From JBGSMF01 sp964651475 (GTDB lineage Bacteria; Chloroflexota; Anaerolineae; Fen-1058): 64,000 nt of DNA. The notes beneath the pieces were generated by a model. That model did not search any database. It was not told the origin of the DNA and worked only from the letters and a program-made list of their open reading frames with translations. Position 1 is the first letter of the stretch. Each line of letters starts with the position of its first letter. The DNA lies in contig CAZYXV010000002.1 of assembly GCA_964651475.1 (NCBI GenBank), forward strand, positions 62,001-126,000, read 5' to 3'. Positions 41,739-51,492 of this stretch are shown one piece after another. The translations under genes and the position numbers were made by a program.

Positions 41739-42119
41739 ATGGCAAAGATACTAATTGCAGAAGACGAAAAAGATATTCGCGAGCTGGTGACTTTTACTTT
41801 GCGTGGCCTCGGTCAGTACGAGGTCGTGCAGGCTATCAACGGCGCAGACGCTGTGGAAAAAGCGCAGCAAGAAAATCCCGACCTTATTTTGATGGACGGG
41901 CGCATGCCGCGTATGACCGGCTATGAAGCGTGCGCCAAGCTCAAAGAAATCGAAACCACTAAAACAATCCCGGTTGTTTTCCTGTCGGCCAAAGGCCAGG
42001 AATCAGAGATTCAACAAGGTTTGGCGGTTGGCGCCCACGAGTATATTCTCAAGCCCTTCGCGCCAGACGAACTTGTGAGCCGAGTACGAGAAATCTTGAA
42101 ACAGCTTGGAATCAGTTAA
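41739..42119 (+). CDS. Single-domain response regulator (CheY-like)
   Basis: A 126-residue receiver domain with no output domain. It has AEDEKD at the start, the phospho-acceptor aspartate in LILMDGRMPRMTG, the conserved threonine/serine position in VVFLSAKG, and lysine in ILKPFAPDEL. GGAGG at 41727-41731 fits ATG 41739; two earlier in-frame ATGs (41712, 41733) are less well placed. It probably takes phosphate from the giant kinase and works by protein-protein contact. Confidence 0.9.
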   Translation: MAKILIAEDEKDIRELVTFTLRGLGQYEVVQAINGADAVEKAQQENPDLILMDGRMPRMTGYEACAKLKEIETTKTIPVVFLSAKGQESEIQQGLAVGAHEYILKPFAPDELVSRVREILKQLGIS

Positions 42120-42154
42120 CCCGCTGCCGATTACACGAACGGTGAGGGTACGTC

Positions 42155-42943
42155 ATGAGCGCGATTATCATTGAGAGTGGACTAGTCCATTACGAAGCTA
42201 TCGGTCGCGGCAGGCCAGTGATCTTTGTCCACGGTTGGCTGGGGTCGTGGCGCTATTGGATGCCGACTATGGAATTTGCGTCGGACCGGTACCGCACGTA
42301 CGCTTTGGATCTGTGGGGATTCGGAGACAGCGACAAGTCAATCAACCGCTACGATATTGACTCTTATGCCAACTTGCTGGGCGCTTTTATGGACAGCTTG
42401 GGCATCGTCCGCGCCCCAATCATTGGCCACGCGCTGGGCGCCATCGCAGCGCTGACGCTGGCCGAGCGCCAACCAGACAAAGTGGACCGCCTGATGGTGG
42501 TCAGCCTGCCCGTGGTCGGCACGGCAATCAGTCGCAAGTTATCTACAGGCAATGATAACGTGCTCGATCGTATGATTGGCCGCCGACAGGCTCAAGCCGC
42601 CTACCCCGATATTGCCATGGAAGCCGATAAGGCAGATATCAACGCCGTCACCTTGAGCGCGCGCGCGCTGGGGTCAATTGACCTGCGCCCCATCCTGGAT
42701 GCGAGCGAACTGCCGACTTTGATCGTGCACGGAGAAAAGGACACCATCGTCACGCCGCCCCAACCCGATTGGCTGCAGTCAGTTGACGAGGCTTACGTCA
42801 GATTATTACCTCTGAAAGAGTCACTGCACTTTCCAATGATTGACGAGGCCAGCAAATTCCAACGCCTGCTCAAAGACTTTTTGGAAATGGAGAATATACA
42901 GGCGCTAGATTTGAAAGAAGAGTGGCGCAGGCGCAGCCACTAG
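42155..42943 (+). CDS. Alpha/beta hydrolase paralogue without nucleophile serine
   Basis: A 262-residue paralogue of the hydrolase at 26499-27284: both start MSxI....G.VHYEA.GRG.PVI, share YALD.WGFG.S.KS, and have equal length. Here the nucleophile elbow GxSxG reads GHALG, so the serine is alanine, while the acid (GEKDTIV) and histidine (SLHFPMIDEA) are kept. Classical hydrolysis is unlikely. It may act as a binding protein or sensor for the ligand or product of the active paralogue, or use another chemistry. It closes the block and is followed by a strong terminator. Confidence 0.85.
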   Translation: MSAIIIESGLVHYEAIGRGRPVIFVHGWLGSWRYWMPTMEFASDRYRTYALDLWGFGDSDKSINRYDIDSYANLLGAFMDSLGIVRAPIIGHALGAIAALTLAERQPDKVDRLMVVSLPVVGTAISRKLSTGNDNVLDRMIGRRQAQAAYPDIAMEADKADINAVTLSARALGSIDLRPILDASELPTLIVHGEKDTIVTPPQPDWLQSVDEAYVRLLPLKESLHFPMIDEASKFQRLLKDFLEMENIQALDLKEEWRRRSH

Positions 42944-42970
42944 GAAGTGGCCTGCCTATAATTCAGCCAA

Positions 42971-43009
42971 GACCCTCGTCTTCTTGCAGAAGACGAGGGT
43001 CTAATTTTT
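42971..43009 (+). terminator. Intrinsic terminator closing the signalling block
   Basis: A 14-bp perfect stem (42971-42984 with 42988-43001, arms starting GACCCTCGTCTTC), a TGC loop and a TAATTTTT tail. It ends 27 bases behind the pseudo-hydrolase stop. Confidence 0.85.
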
Positions 43010-43026
43010 GGCCGGGAGATGAAGCA

Positions 43027-43668
43027 ATGTCTGTGACAACAAGACTGCGGGCCGTTATCTTTGATTGGGGCGGCGTGCTGGTGCGCACGTTCGATCCGCA
43101 GCCCCGCCGCGCCCTGGAAGCGCAGTATAACCTGCCGCCGGGCAGCGTGGGGCAACTCGTCTTTGGCAGCCCGGCGTGGGCGCGCTGCCAGGTGGGCGAG
43201 TGGAGCGAACAGAAATTGTGGGACGCTGTCGGTCAACGGCAGGGGCTTTCGCCAGAACAAACCGCCGACTTTCGCCGCCGTTTTTTTGCCGGCGACCGAT
43301 TAGACGACGAACTTGTCGCGTTCATCCGCTCGCTGCGCCCCGGCCTCAAGACAGCGCTCTTATCCAATTTCTCCACTCACCTGCGCCACCTCTTGGACCA
43401 ATACCATCTGGCGGACGCCTTTGACGCCGTCGTCATCTCGGCTGAAGAAGGCATCGTCAAGCCAGACGTTCGCATTTATCACGCCGCCTGCCAGCGCCTG
43501 GGCGTACAACCGGATGAGGCTGTGTTCGTGGATGATTTTGCGGAAAACGTGACGGGCGCGCAACGCGCCGGTCTGCAAGCCATCCACTTTACGTCAACAA
43601 CGCAGACGCTCCAGGCCTTGCGGCATTTGGGTTGCACAAGTCAAGCAGCACTCCAGTCGCCAGAGTAA
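43027..43668 (+). CDS. HAD-superfamily hydrolase
   Basis: A 213-residue HAD phosphatase or haloacid dehalogenase-like enzyme. Motif I is FDWGGVL in place of the strict DxDx(T/V): the nucleophile aspartate is kept and the second acid is replaced by glycine, as in the YihX-like (HAD-IA) group with DxGGV. Motif II is LLSNFS, and motifs III-IV are KPDVRIYHAACQRLG and VFVDDFAENVTGA. The cap is alpha-helical (about residues 18-90). Substrate unknown, probably a sugar phosphate or nucleotide. The start lies 18 bases past the terminator, so its promoter is not clear and some readthrough is possible. Confidence 0.88.
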   Translation: MSVTTRLRAVIFDWGGVLVRTFDPQPRRALEAQYNLPPGSVGQLVFGSPAWARCQVGEWSEQKLWDAVGQRQGLSPEQTADFRRRFFAGDRLDDELVAFIRSLRPGLKTALLSNFSTHLRHLLDQYHLADAFDAVVISAEEGIVKPDVRIYHAACQRLGVQPDEAVFVDDFAENVTGAQRAGLQAIHFTSTTQTLQALRHLGCTSQAALQSPE

Positions 43669-43714
43669 GCCGATAACGGCTAAACTGCCCAGCAGAATAG
43701 AACCTCCCAGCAAA

Positions 43715-45076
43715 TCATGCAAATTCAGCAAAGCGTTTCCACACTTTGTGTGCATACTCGCGCCCCTGTGCGGCGATGGCGTGTTCATCCAGCGTGAGCA
43801 GCTTGCGATCTTGCATCAGCACCTTGCCGCCCGCAATTGTGGTGTGAACGTGAGCGCCGTCTATCCCAAAAATCACTTGCCAGGGGAAATTGTCTCGGGT
43901 GAGCGGCGTGTAGGGATAATAGTCCAGCAAAATCACGTCGGCGTAAGCGCCGGGAACAAGTTGCCCCACAGGCGAAGGCCAATAGTCTGCGGCAATGCGC
44001 GCATTGTTGGTGAACGCCATGCGCGCTACTACGTCGCCCGGCATGGCGCGCGGGTCGCGCTCGTTCAGCTTGTGAACCAGATACGCCATCTTGATTTCTG
44101 CAAAGTGATTGTTTGAAAAGCCGTCATTGCCCAGGCCCACGCATACACCCACATCGAGCGCTTTCTGTACTGGCGCCACACCGACTGCGTTATTGGCATT
44201 GCTGCGCGGCTGGTGCGTCAACTTGGCGCCGGTTTCGGCCAGCAGGCGCAACTCGGCATCGTCCAGGTGAACGCCGTGAGCGCATATCGTCTTGGGGCCA
44301 AGCAGCCCCAAACGCTTAAAGCGCGGCACGATGCGCACCCCATATTTGCTCAAGCTGTCCTCTTCGTCGGCGGCGTCTTCGGCCAGGTGCGTATGAAAAC
44401 CCACACCCTGCGCTTGCGCCTCGGCAACGCAGTGCTCCAACGTCCGGTCGCCAAGTGTGAGCGAAGCATGCAACCCAAAAGAAGCTGCGAGGAGATGGGA
44501 AGTTGGGGACTGGGGATTGGCGCGCATACCATTGACCTTGTACGCAAAACGCACATTTTCGGCAATGCCGGCCTTGGCCCCCAGGTCGCCATTGCGGTCG
44601 GTCACCTCGTAGCACAGGCAGGCGCGCACGCCGGCCTGCATCACCGCTTCAGCAATAATATCCAGGCTCCCTTCGATGGCATTGGGGCTGGCGTGGTGAT
44701 CGAACAAGGTCGTCGCGCCGTTGCGAATGGCATCGGCCAGGCAGGTCAGCGCAGACAACCTGACGCCTTCCTCGTCAAGCGCGCGATCCAGCTTCCACCA
44801 CAATTTTTCCAGGATTTGCACAAAGTTGCGCGCCGGTTCGCCGGGGATATACATACCGCGCGCAAACGCGCCATAGAAATGCGTATGGGCGATAATGTTG
44901 CCCGGCATGACCATCATACCGCTGGCGTCAAGCTTTTGAGCGTGCGGATAACGCGCCTCCAGTTCGCCCGCTGCGCCGACGGCGGCGATCTTGTCGTCCT
45001 CGACATACACCGCGCCGTCCTCGATGATTCGATCCTCTTCGTCTAACGTTACAATCGTGCCGTGTGAAATTAACAT
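43715..45076 (-). CDS. ssnA: SsnA-like amidohydrolase/deaminase
   Basis: A 453-residue amidohydrolase-superfamily enzyme. Metal ligands appear in HTHFYGAFARG (HxH), HTHLAED and the conserved CAHGVHLDDAELRLL and LGNDGFSNN (aspartate). The opening LISHGTIVTLDEEDRIIEDG and GNIIAHTHFYG match SsnA, an aminohydrolase found in purine and selenium-dependent hydroxylase gene sets; its substrate is not firmly known. An in-frame insertion of about ten residues (ANPQSPTSHLL, DNA 44491-44520) precedes SFGLHASLTL. AAGGAG precedes ATG 45076. It lies 15 bases behind the SpoIIE phosphatase gene, probably in one transcript. Confidence 0.85.
   Translation of the reverse strand: MLISHGTIVTLDEEDRIIEDGAVYVEDDKIAAVGAAGELEARYPHAQKLDASGMMVMPGNIIAHTHFYGAFARGMYIPGEPARNFVQILEKLWWKLDRALDEEGVRLSALTCLADAIRNGATTLFDHHASPNAIEGSLDIIAEAVMQAGVRACLCYEVTDRNGDLGAKAGIAENVRFAYKVNGMRANPQSPTSHLLAASFGLHASLTLGDRTLEHCVAEAQAQGVGFHTHLAEDAADEEDSLSKYGVRIVPRFKRLGLLGPKTICAHGVHLDDAELRLLAETGAKLTHQPRSNANNAVGVAPVQKALDVGVCVGLGNDGFSNNHFAEIKMAYLVHKLNERDPRAMPGDVVARMAFTNNARIAADYWPSPVGQLVPGAYADVILLDYYPYTPLTRDNFPWQVIFGIDGAHVHTTIAGGKVLMQDRKLLTLDEHAIAAQGREYAHKVWKRFAEFA
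44491..44520 (-). repeat. In-frame pyrimidine-rich insertion in the SsnA-like gene
   Basis: Read on the minus strand it is CCAATCCCCAGTCCCCAACT-type repeat, matching the tracts at 1841, 2044, 15981 and 20811. It is in frame and adds about ten residues. Confidence 0.65.
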
Positions 45077-45091
45077 CTTGTTGCTCCTTTA

Positions 45092-47617
45092 TCAAACTAG
45101 GCGTATGACCACAATCGTTGCATCGTCGTCGAATTCCGATGGCCGGGCAAAGTCGCGCGCCGCCTCGATCAGGCCGCGCGCAATTCCCGCCGCATCACAG
45201 CCGCGCAGACTGACCAGAGTTTGCTGCAAGCGGCTAAAACTGAACAACTCGCGGGACTCGTTCATGGCTTCTACAATTCCATCGCTGCACAACACCACCA
45301 CATCGCCGTGGGACAGGCTGACCTGGACTTGATCGTACGAAGCGCGCTCTGCCGCGCCCAACGGCAGACCGCCCGTGTCCATATACTCGCACTCGCCAGT
45401 ATGCAAGAGCAACAACGGCGCGATCAGGCCGCCATTGCTCGCGCACAGCCGCCACGCGCCGCCGTCCGCCCGTTCGAAAATGGCATACAACAGCGCCACG
45501 TTCATGTGCGTGGCAGCCATCTGCTCGTAAAGCGCGCCATTCAACGCCTGCAGCAAGTCGGCGGCATTATGAATAGCCCGCGCCTGCACTCGCATCACGC
45601 CCAACGCCACCGCCATGAACAGCGCCCCCGGCACACCCTTGCCCGATACGTCCCCCACCGCGACCGCCGCCGCGCCATTGCTCAACGTCAGATAAGTGTA
45701 AAAATCGCCGCCCACCTCGCGCGCCGGCAACGAGGTGCCATAGACTTCCAATCCCGGCCAATCAGGATCGCGCGCAGGCAGCAGGCTGGTTTGAATGGTT
45801 CGCGCAATGTCCAGCTCGTGCTTTATCCGCTCTTGCTCGGTCAGTTGCTCAATCAGGCGGCTGTTTTCCAGCGCCACGGCGGCCTGGTGCCCCAGCGTTT
45901 CTAAAAACTCGATATCCGTCCGATTGTACCACGCGCCGGAGCGTTTGGCGCCCACCGCGTAGAGGCCGAGCAGCCTGGCGCCGACGACGAGCGGCGACGC
46001 CACTTCCATGCCCAGCGCGCGCAGCGGCGTCAAGACAGGATCGGGGGACGCATCCGGCGGGTTGATGATTATGGGCGCGTTGGCCGCCAACAGCGCATCC
46101 GGCAAAGCGCGGCGCGCCTCGCCGCCGGCCAACTCTTCGCCGTCCGGCCTGACAAAGCACTGCCGAGATTCATTCCACGTCCACATCCCGGCGTGCTCCA
46201 ATCCCAGGCGCGCCGGCACCACTTTAACCATCAGCGCATCCAGGTGATGTATGTCGAGCGTTGTCGCCAGCGTCTTGCTCCACTCGGCCAACAACGCCGG
46301 CAAGTTCAACTGCTGCCGATAAAACACGTGATCAATGGCCCTCTGGACGCGCGTGCGCGCCGGCGCGAACACCAGCGCCGCGCCCAACGTCGCCAGGAAT
46401 ACAACCGTCGTATCATCGGACCTGCCGCTCAACGCGAGGAAAAAGCGGCTCAGGCCGGTGGCCAGGAGCAAGTACACAGCCACCAGAACCGCCGATAACG
46501 CGCCATACACCAGGCTGCGATGAATGACGGCGTCAATGTCCATCAGGCGGTAACGCAAAATGGCAAATGCGAAAGCCAATGGCAAGGCCGCCAGCAAGAG
46601 CCACAACACCGCCGTCTGGACAATGCCCAGCCGCACGCCGCCAATCAACAGCGGCGCGATAAAGCCAGTTAACCACGGGCCAACGCCAGCGGCCGTTCCC
46701 CACGCTAACCAGCGCATCTGAGCGCGCTCGACCGGCGTGCGCGCCACCAGAATACTGCGCGCCACGTTCGCCATCATCCACAGCGTCTCCACTCCCCCCA
46801 CCACGTAACGCGCCGACTCGGCTTGAGAGGTGAACAGGCCAAACAATACCGGACCGCCCACCATCAGCGCCGTAACCAGACACACAACGGGGTTGACCAA
46901 ATGAATGGTCCACACGATCCAAGGACAACGCTGCGCCCAGGGATGAGGCCGGGGGAAAATAAGTGAAAAGTGCAATCCCAGGCTAGCGACCAACCAGAAT
47001 GTAACAATTTCAACCGAATGGATTAAGGGGTTGAGCGCAAACAGCCAAGTGAGGTTAGCTTCATTGATGGGATCGTCGGCAACATTCAACACAATCGCCC
47101 AGAAGCACAAAAAGAGCACTCGCGCCGCCGGGTCGCCTGGCCTGCGCCAGGCCACGAATGCCCCAATCAGCAAAAAACTCAGCACCACCGGCAGCATCAG
47201 CGCGACGCGTTTTAACCCTTCCAGGGGAGGCACGCGCACCAGCGGCAACGTGACCGTCGTCAACGCATCACCGCGCCGCACCACATAGGCAGCGCTCTGG
47301 CCCTCACGGCTGTCGCGCAACAGCGCCACACTTCGCGCCAGGTTTGGCTCAAGCCATTCCTGCAAAGTATATCCTCGAATGTTGACCAAGACATCCCCAA
47401 GCTGAAGAGAGCTTGTCTCGGAGGGAACATTCAAGTAGGTCACCACCAACCCCTCTGCGCTGGACATTCCCCCGGCCTGGTCTGTGGGCAAGGCGAACAA
47501 CGCCCACCACAACAAAATGATCGCGCCCCCGGCAAACGCCGTCAATGTCAACACCAGGCCACGCATCAGGTGATGGAGTCTTGCATTGTCTCGCATCCAC
47601 GCCCCCCAAATAGGCAT
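45092..47617 (-). CDS. Membrane SpoIIE/RsbU-type PP2C phosphatase with PDZ-like and GAF domains
   Basis: An 841-residue membrane protein. One N-terminal TM segment is followed by a PDZ-like region (LQLGDVLVNIRGYTLQEW) outside the membrane, then about eight more TM segments (residues 145-410), a GAF domain (about 455-600, including LETLGHQAAVALENSRLI) and a SpoIIE-type serine phosphatase domain with REVGGDFYTY and VGDVSGKGVPGALFMA, ending SEFDDDATIVVI. Such phosphatases dephosphorylate STAS anti-anti-sigma factors; RsbT-like ATPases are encoded at 40749-41724. ATG 47617 is preferred; ATG 47596 is possible. It is upstream of the aminohydrolase gene in one probable operon. Confidence 0.88.
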   Translation of the reverse strand: MPIWGAWMRDNARLHHLMRGLVLTLTAFAGGAIILLWWALFALPTDQAGGMSSAEGLVVTYLNVPSETSSLQLGDVLVNIRGYTLQEWLEPNLARSVALLRDSREGQSAAYVVRRGDALTTVTLPLVRVPPLEGLKRVALMLPVVLSFLLIGAFVAWRRPGDPAARVLFLCFWAIVLNVADDPINEANLTWLFALNPLIHSVEIVTFWLVASLGLHFSLIFPRPHPWAQRCPWIVWTIHLVNPVVCLVTALMVGGPVLFGLFTSQAESARYVVGGVETLWMMANVARSILVARTPVERAQMRWLAWGTAAGVGPWLTGFIAPLLIGGVRLGIVQTAVLWLLLAALPLAFAFAILRYRLMDIDAVIHRSLVYGALSAVLVAVYLLLATGLSRFFLALSGRSDDTTVVFLATLGAALVFAPARTRVQRAIDHVFYRQQLNLPALLAEWSKTLATTLDIHHLDALMVKVVPARLGLEHAGMWTWNESRQCFVRPDGEELAGGEARRALPDALLAANAPIIINPPDASPDPVLTPLRALGMEVASPLVVGARLLGLYAVGAKRSGAWYNRTDIEFLETLGHQAAVALENSRLIEQLTEQERIKHELDIARTIQTSLLPARDPDWPGLEVYGTSLPAREVGGDFYTYLTLSNGAAAVAVGDVSGKGVPGALFMAVALGVMRVQARAIHNAADLLQALNGALYEQMAATHMNVALLYAIFERADGGAWRLCASNGGLIAPLLLLHTGECEYMDTGGLPLGAAERASYDQVQVSLSHGDVVVLCSDGIVEAMNESRELFSFSRLQQTLVSLRGCDAAGIARGLIEAARDFARPSEFDDDATIVVIRLV

Positions 47618-47734
47618 CGCGCCAGAATAACGTGTCAATGTGGCAGGGTCGCACAATTACCACAATTGTATATCACATGCTCCAAAAGTCCAACAAATCG
47701 CGCGATGGAACGCATTTCGCGCCGCGCGGCCCTA

Positions 47735-47762
47735 TTTGCCCTTTTATCCATTCCGGTATATT
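47735..47762 (+). promoter_or_regulatory. Promoter candidate for the DRTGG gene
   Basis: TTTGCC (47735-47740), 16-base spacer, TATATT (47757-47762), followed by AGGAGG (47807-47812) and ATG 47818. The -35 match is partial. Confidence 0.45.
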
Positions 47763-47817
47763 ATTTCTGGCAAGCTTTTCCTGCAAAAGAACACCCGTCA
47801 CACAACAGGAGGTCAGA

Positions 47818-48912
47818 ATGATAGCGCTATATATCACATCTATCGAAACATTCTCCGGCAAAACAGCCTTGAGCCTCGCTCTGGGCAGGCATCTTCAGGC
47901 CGGCGGTTACAACGTCGGTTATTTTAAACCGCTTGGCACAATACCCCGCGATATTGGGAACGGGCGCTATTGCGACGAAGACGCCTTGTTTGCCGCTCAA
48001 GCGTTGCAGCTCACTATATCCCCCGAACTGTTATCGCCAGTGTGCCTGACGCCGGAGTTGTTCGAGTCGCAGCTCACAGGCCCGGCGCAAGATTTGATCT
48101 CCGCCGTCACCCACGCCTACAGCGAAGTCAAAAACGATAAAGACGTTGTGATTTTGGAAGGCGGCTCCAGCCTGCGCGAGGGGCACGCCGTGGGGCTGGC
48201 CACGCCTACCGTGGCGCGCATGTTAGGCGCGCCCGTGTTGAGCGTGGTCAAGTATCGCACGCCGGTCAGCTTGATTGACGACGCGCTGACCGCCTACGCC
48301 CGGCTGGGCGACCAGTTAATGGGCGTGGTGATTAACGCCGTCACACCCGACGGTATACGCTTTGCCACTCGAGTCGGCGTGCCCTACCTGGAAAAGCGCA
48401 AGGTGGCCGTGTTCGGCGTCTTGCCGCAAGAAGCCATGTTGTCTGCCACCAGCGTCGGCGAAGTCGCCGCCGCGTGCGAGGGCACGTTCCTGTGCGGCGC
48501 GGAGCAGGCCAGCGATATGGTCGAAAATCTGGTTGTGGGAGCAATGGGCATGGAGCAGGCCAAAGCGCGCATGGAACAAATCCCCAGCAAAGCCGTCATC
48601 ACCGGCGGCGATCGCACCGACATGATTATCGCGGCGCTAGAAATGTCGGCCAAGGTCATCATCCTCACCGGCAACCTGCACCCCAGCCCCATTATCTTGC
48701 GCCAGGCGGCGCAAATGGGCGTGCCGATTGTGCTCACGCCCTATCACACCCTGGACGCCGTCAAGTCCATTGAACAATTCTTTGGCAAGGGGCGCGTGGC
48801 CCAGGCCGAAAAGTTGGCCCGCTTTGAAGCACTGCTGGCCGAGCATTTTGATTTTGCGCGATTGTACAAGAAATTGGGACTGGAACGCCCGCCGCAGGAA
48901 GCCAAAGCCTGA
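47818..48912 (+). CDS. BioD-like/DRTGG domain protein (phosphotransacetylase N-terminal type)
   Basis: A 364-residue protein. The N-terminal P-loop domain resembles dethiobiotin synthetase and the AAA_26 domain (YITSIETFSGKTALSLALGR; GKT at residues 14-16; VILEGGSS). The C-terminal DRTGG domain covers about 215-330 (VVGAMGMEQAKARMEQIPSK, AVITGGDRTDM). This pairing forms the regulatory N-terminal part of long phosphotransacetylases; here it stands alone without the Pta catalytic domain. Such stand-alone proteins have unknown function. AGGAGG precedes the start. The nitrilase gene follows after 21 bases. Confidence 0.82.
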   Translation: MIALYITSIETFSGKTALSLALGRHLQAGGYNVGYFKPLGTIPRDIGNGRYCDEDALFAAQALQLTISPELLSPVCLTPELFESQLTGPAQDLISAVTHAYSEVKNDKDVVILEGGSSLREGHAVGLATPTVARMLGAPVLSVVKYRTPVSLIDDALTAYARLGDQLMGVVINAVTPDGIRFATRVGVPYLEKRKVAVFGVLPQEAMLSATSVGEVAAACEGTFLCGAEQASDMVENLVVGAMGMEQAKARMEQIPSKAVITGGDRTDMIIAALEMSAKVIILTGNLHPSPIILRQAAQMGVPIVLTPYHTLDAVKSIEQFFGKGRVAQAEKLARFEALLAEHFDFARLYKKLGLERPPQEAKA

Positions 48913-48933
48913 ACCGCTATTAGAGGAATAACA

Positions 48934-50067
48934 ATGTCCCGAACTATACGCGTCGCCTCTGTTCAAATGTTCACCGAGCCAGCGCCGACCCGGCAGCGCC
49001 TTGAACGAGCAGAAACGCTCGTCGCCCAGGCCGCCCGCAGCGGCGCGCAACTGGTCGTTTTGCCAGAAGTCTTTAGCACTGGCTACGAATACAGCGACCA
49101 AAACTATGAACGCGCCGAGCGGCTCGATGGGCAGACCGTGAGTTGGATGAAAAGCGCCGCGGCCCAACACGGCGTTCACGTGGCCGGGTCGCTCTTGCTG
49201 CTGGACGAAGAGGATATTTACAACGCCCTCTTGCTGGCAGCGCCGGATGGCCGCACGTGGCGCTATAACAAGAATTATCCCTACATGTGGGAACGCGCCT
49301 ATTTCCGGCAAGGACACGACATCACCGTCGCCGATACCGAATTGGGCAAATTAGGGCTGATGATTTGCATGGACCAGGGACGCGCCGAACTGTGGGCGCG
49401 CTACGCCGGCAAGGTTGACGCCATGGTCATTTGCAGTTGCCCGCCGGCGATGCACGAGACAACGTTGGCTTTTCCAGGCGGCCAACGCGTGAAAAGCTGC
49501 GAGCTTGGCCCGGCGATGCAGAGCATCGCGCAAAGCGGCGGCGAGACATTTGGCGCTTACCTTCGCCGCCAGGCCGCGTGGCTGGGTGTGCCGGTGGTGA
49601 ACTCGACTGGCACGGGGACATTTTCTTCGAGGCTGCCCATGCCGCATCTATCATTGGCAATTTACAGCGCGATGCGCCCCGACCTGTGGCGCTATCTCTC
49701 GCAGGCAGACCGCGTGCGCCTGGAAGCCGGTTATTTTAACGAAACATACGTGGCCGATGCTGCGGGGCGCGTGCTGGCCCAGGTTCCGCCGGAGACAGAA
49801 GGTTATGCTCTGGCTCAAATAACGCTGGCCGACGCGCTGCCACAACCACGCGGCCAGCAGCCTCGTTTTGGGCTGCCCGACGTGGCCTATCACCTGGTTG
49901 ATTTTGCAAACATTGCCCTGACCCCGCTTTACAGGCGGAATGTGCGCCGCTTCTATGGCCCGCGCATGGCGCCGCCAGGCCGGCAGACCAGGTTGTGGAT
50001 GGGAGTGATTGTTTTCGCCAGCGTCCTCGGCTATTGGCTGGGGAAGGCCGCTGGCCGTAGACGATAA
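48934..50067 (+). CDS. Carbon-nitrogen hydrolase (nitrilase family) with C-terminal anchor
   Basis: A 377-residue nitrilase-superfamily amidase. The catalytic Glu-Lys-Cys triad is visible: E45 in LVVLPEVFSTGYEY, K113 in YNKNYPYMWE and C145 in GLMICMDQGR. Beyond the usual 270-residue core it has about 90 residues and a C-terminal TM helix (LWMGVIVFASVLGYWLG) with a basic end, so it is probably anchored to the inner face of the membrane. Substrate unknown. It lies between the DRTGG gene and enolase. Confidence 0.87.
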   Translation: MSRTIRVASVQMFTEPAPTRQRLERAETLVAQAARSGAQLVVLPEVFSTGYEYSDQNYERAERLDGQTVSWMKSAAAQHGVHVAGSLLLLDEEDIYNALLLAAPDGRTWRYNKNYPYMWERAYFRQGHDITVADTELGKLGLMICMDQGRAELWARYAGKVDAMVICSCPPAMHETTLAFPGGQRVKSCELGPAMQSIAQSGGETFGAYLRRQAAWLGVPVVNSTGTGTFSSRLPMPHLSLAIYSAMRPDLWRYLSQADRVRLEAGYFNETYVADAAGRVLAQVPPETEGYALAQITLADALPQPRGQQPRFGLPDVAYHLVDFANIALTPLYRRNVRRFYGPRMAPPGRQTRLWMGVIVFASVLGYWLGKAAGRRR

Positions 50068-50093
50068 TTCATTAATCAACAAGGAGAAAAATA

Positions 50094-51392
<1,299 letters not shown>

Positions 51393-51438
51393 AACCGAAT
51401 AAGAGGAACGAGTAACTTTTAACCTCTCTGGGTGTTTC

Positions 51439-51473
51439 TTAGCATAGGGCGGGGACATCCCGCCCTATGCTAA
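51439..51473 (+). repeat. Perfect 15-bp hairpin between enolase and degV
   Basis: TTAGCATAGGGCGGG (51439-51453), loop GACAT, CCCGCCCTATGCTAA (51459-51473). No U-run follows, so it is either a Rho-independent-like stop of low efficiency, an mRNA-stabilising stem or a dispersed palindromic repeat. Confidence 0.6.
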
Positions 51474-51492
51474 ATTCACGAGGGAGGACACA

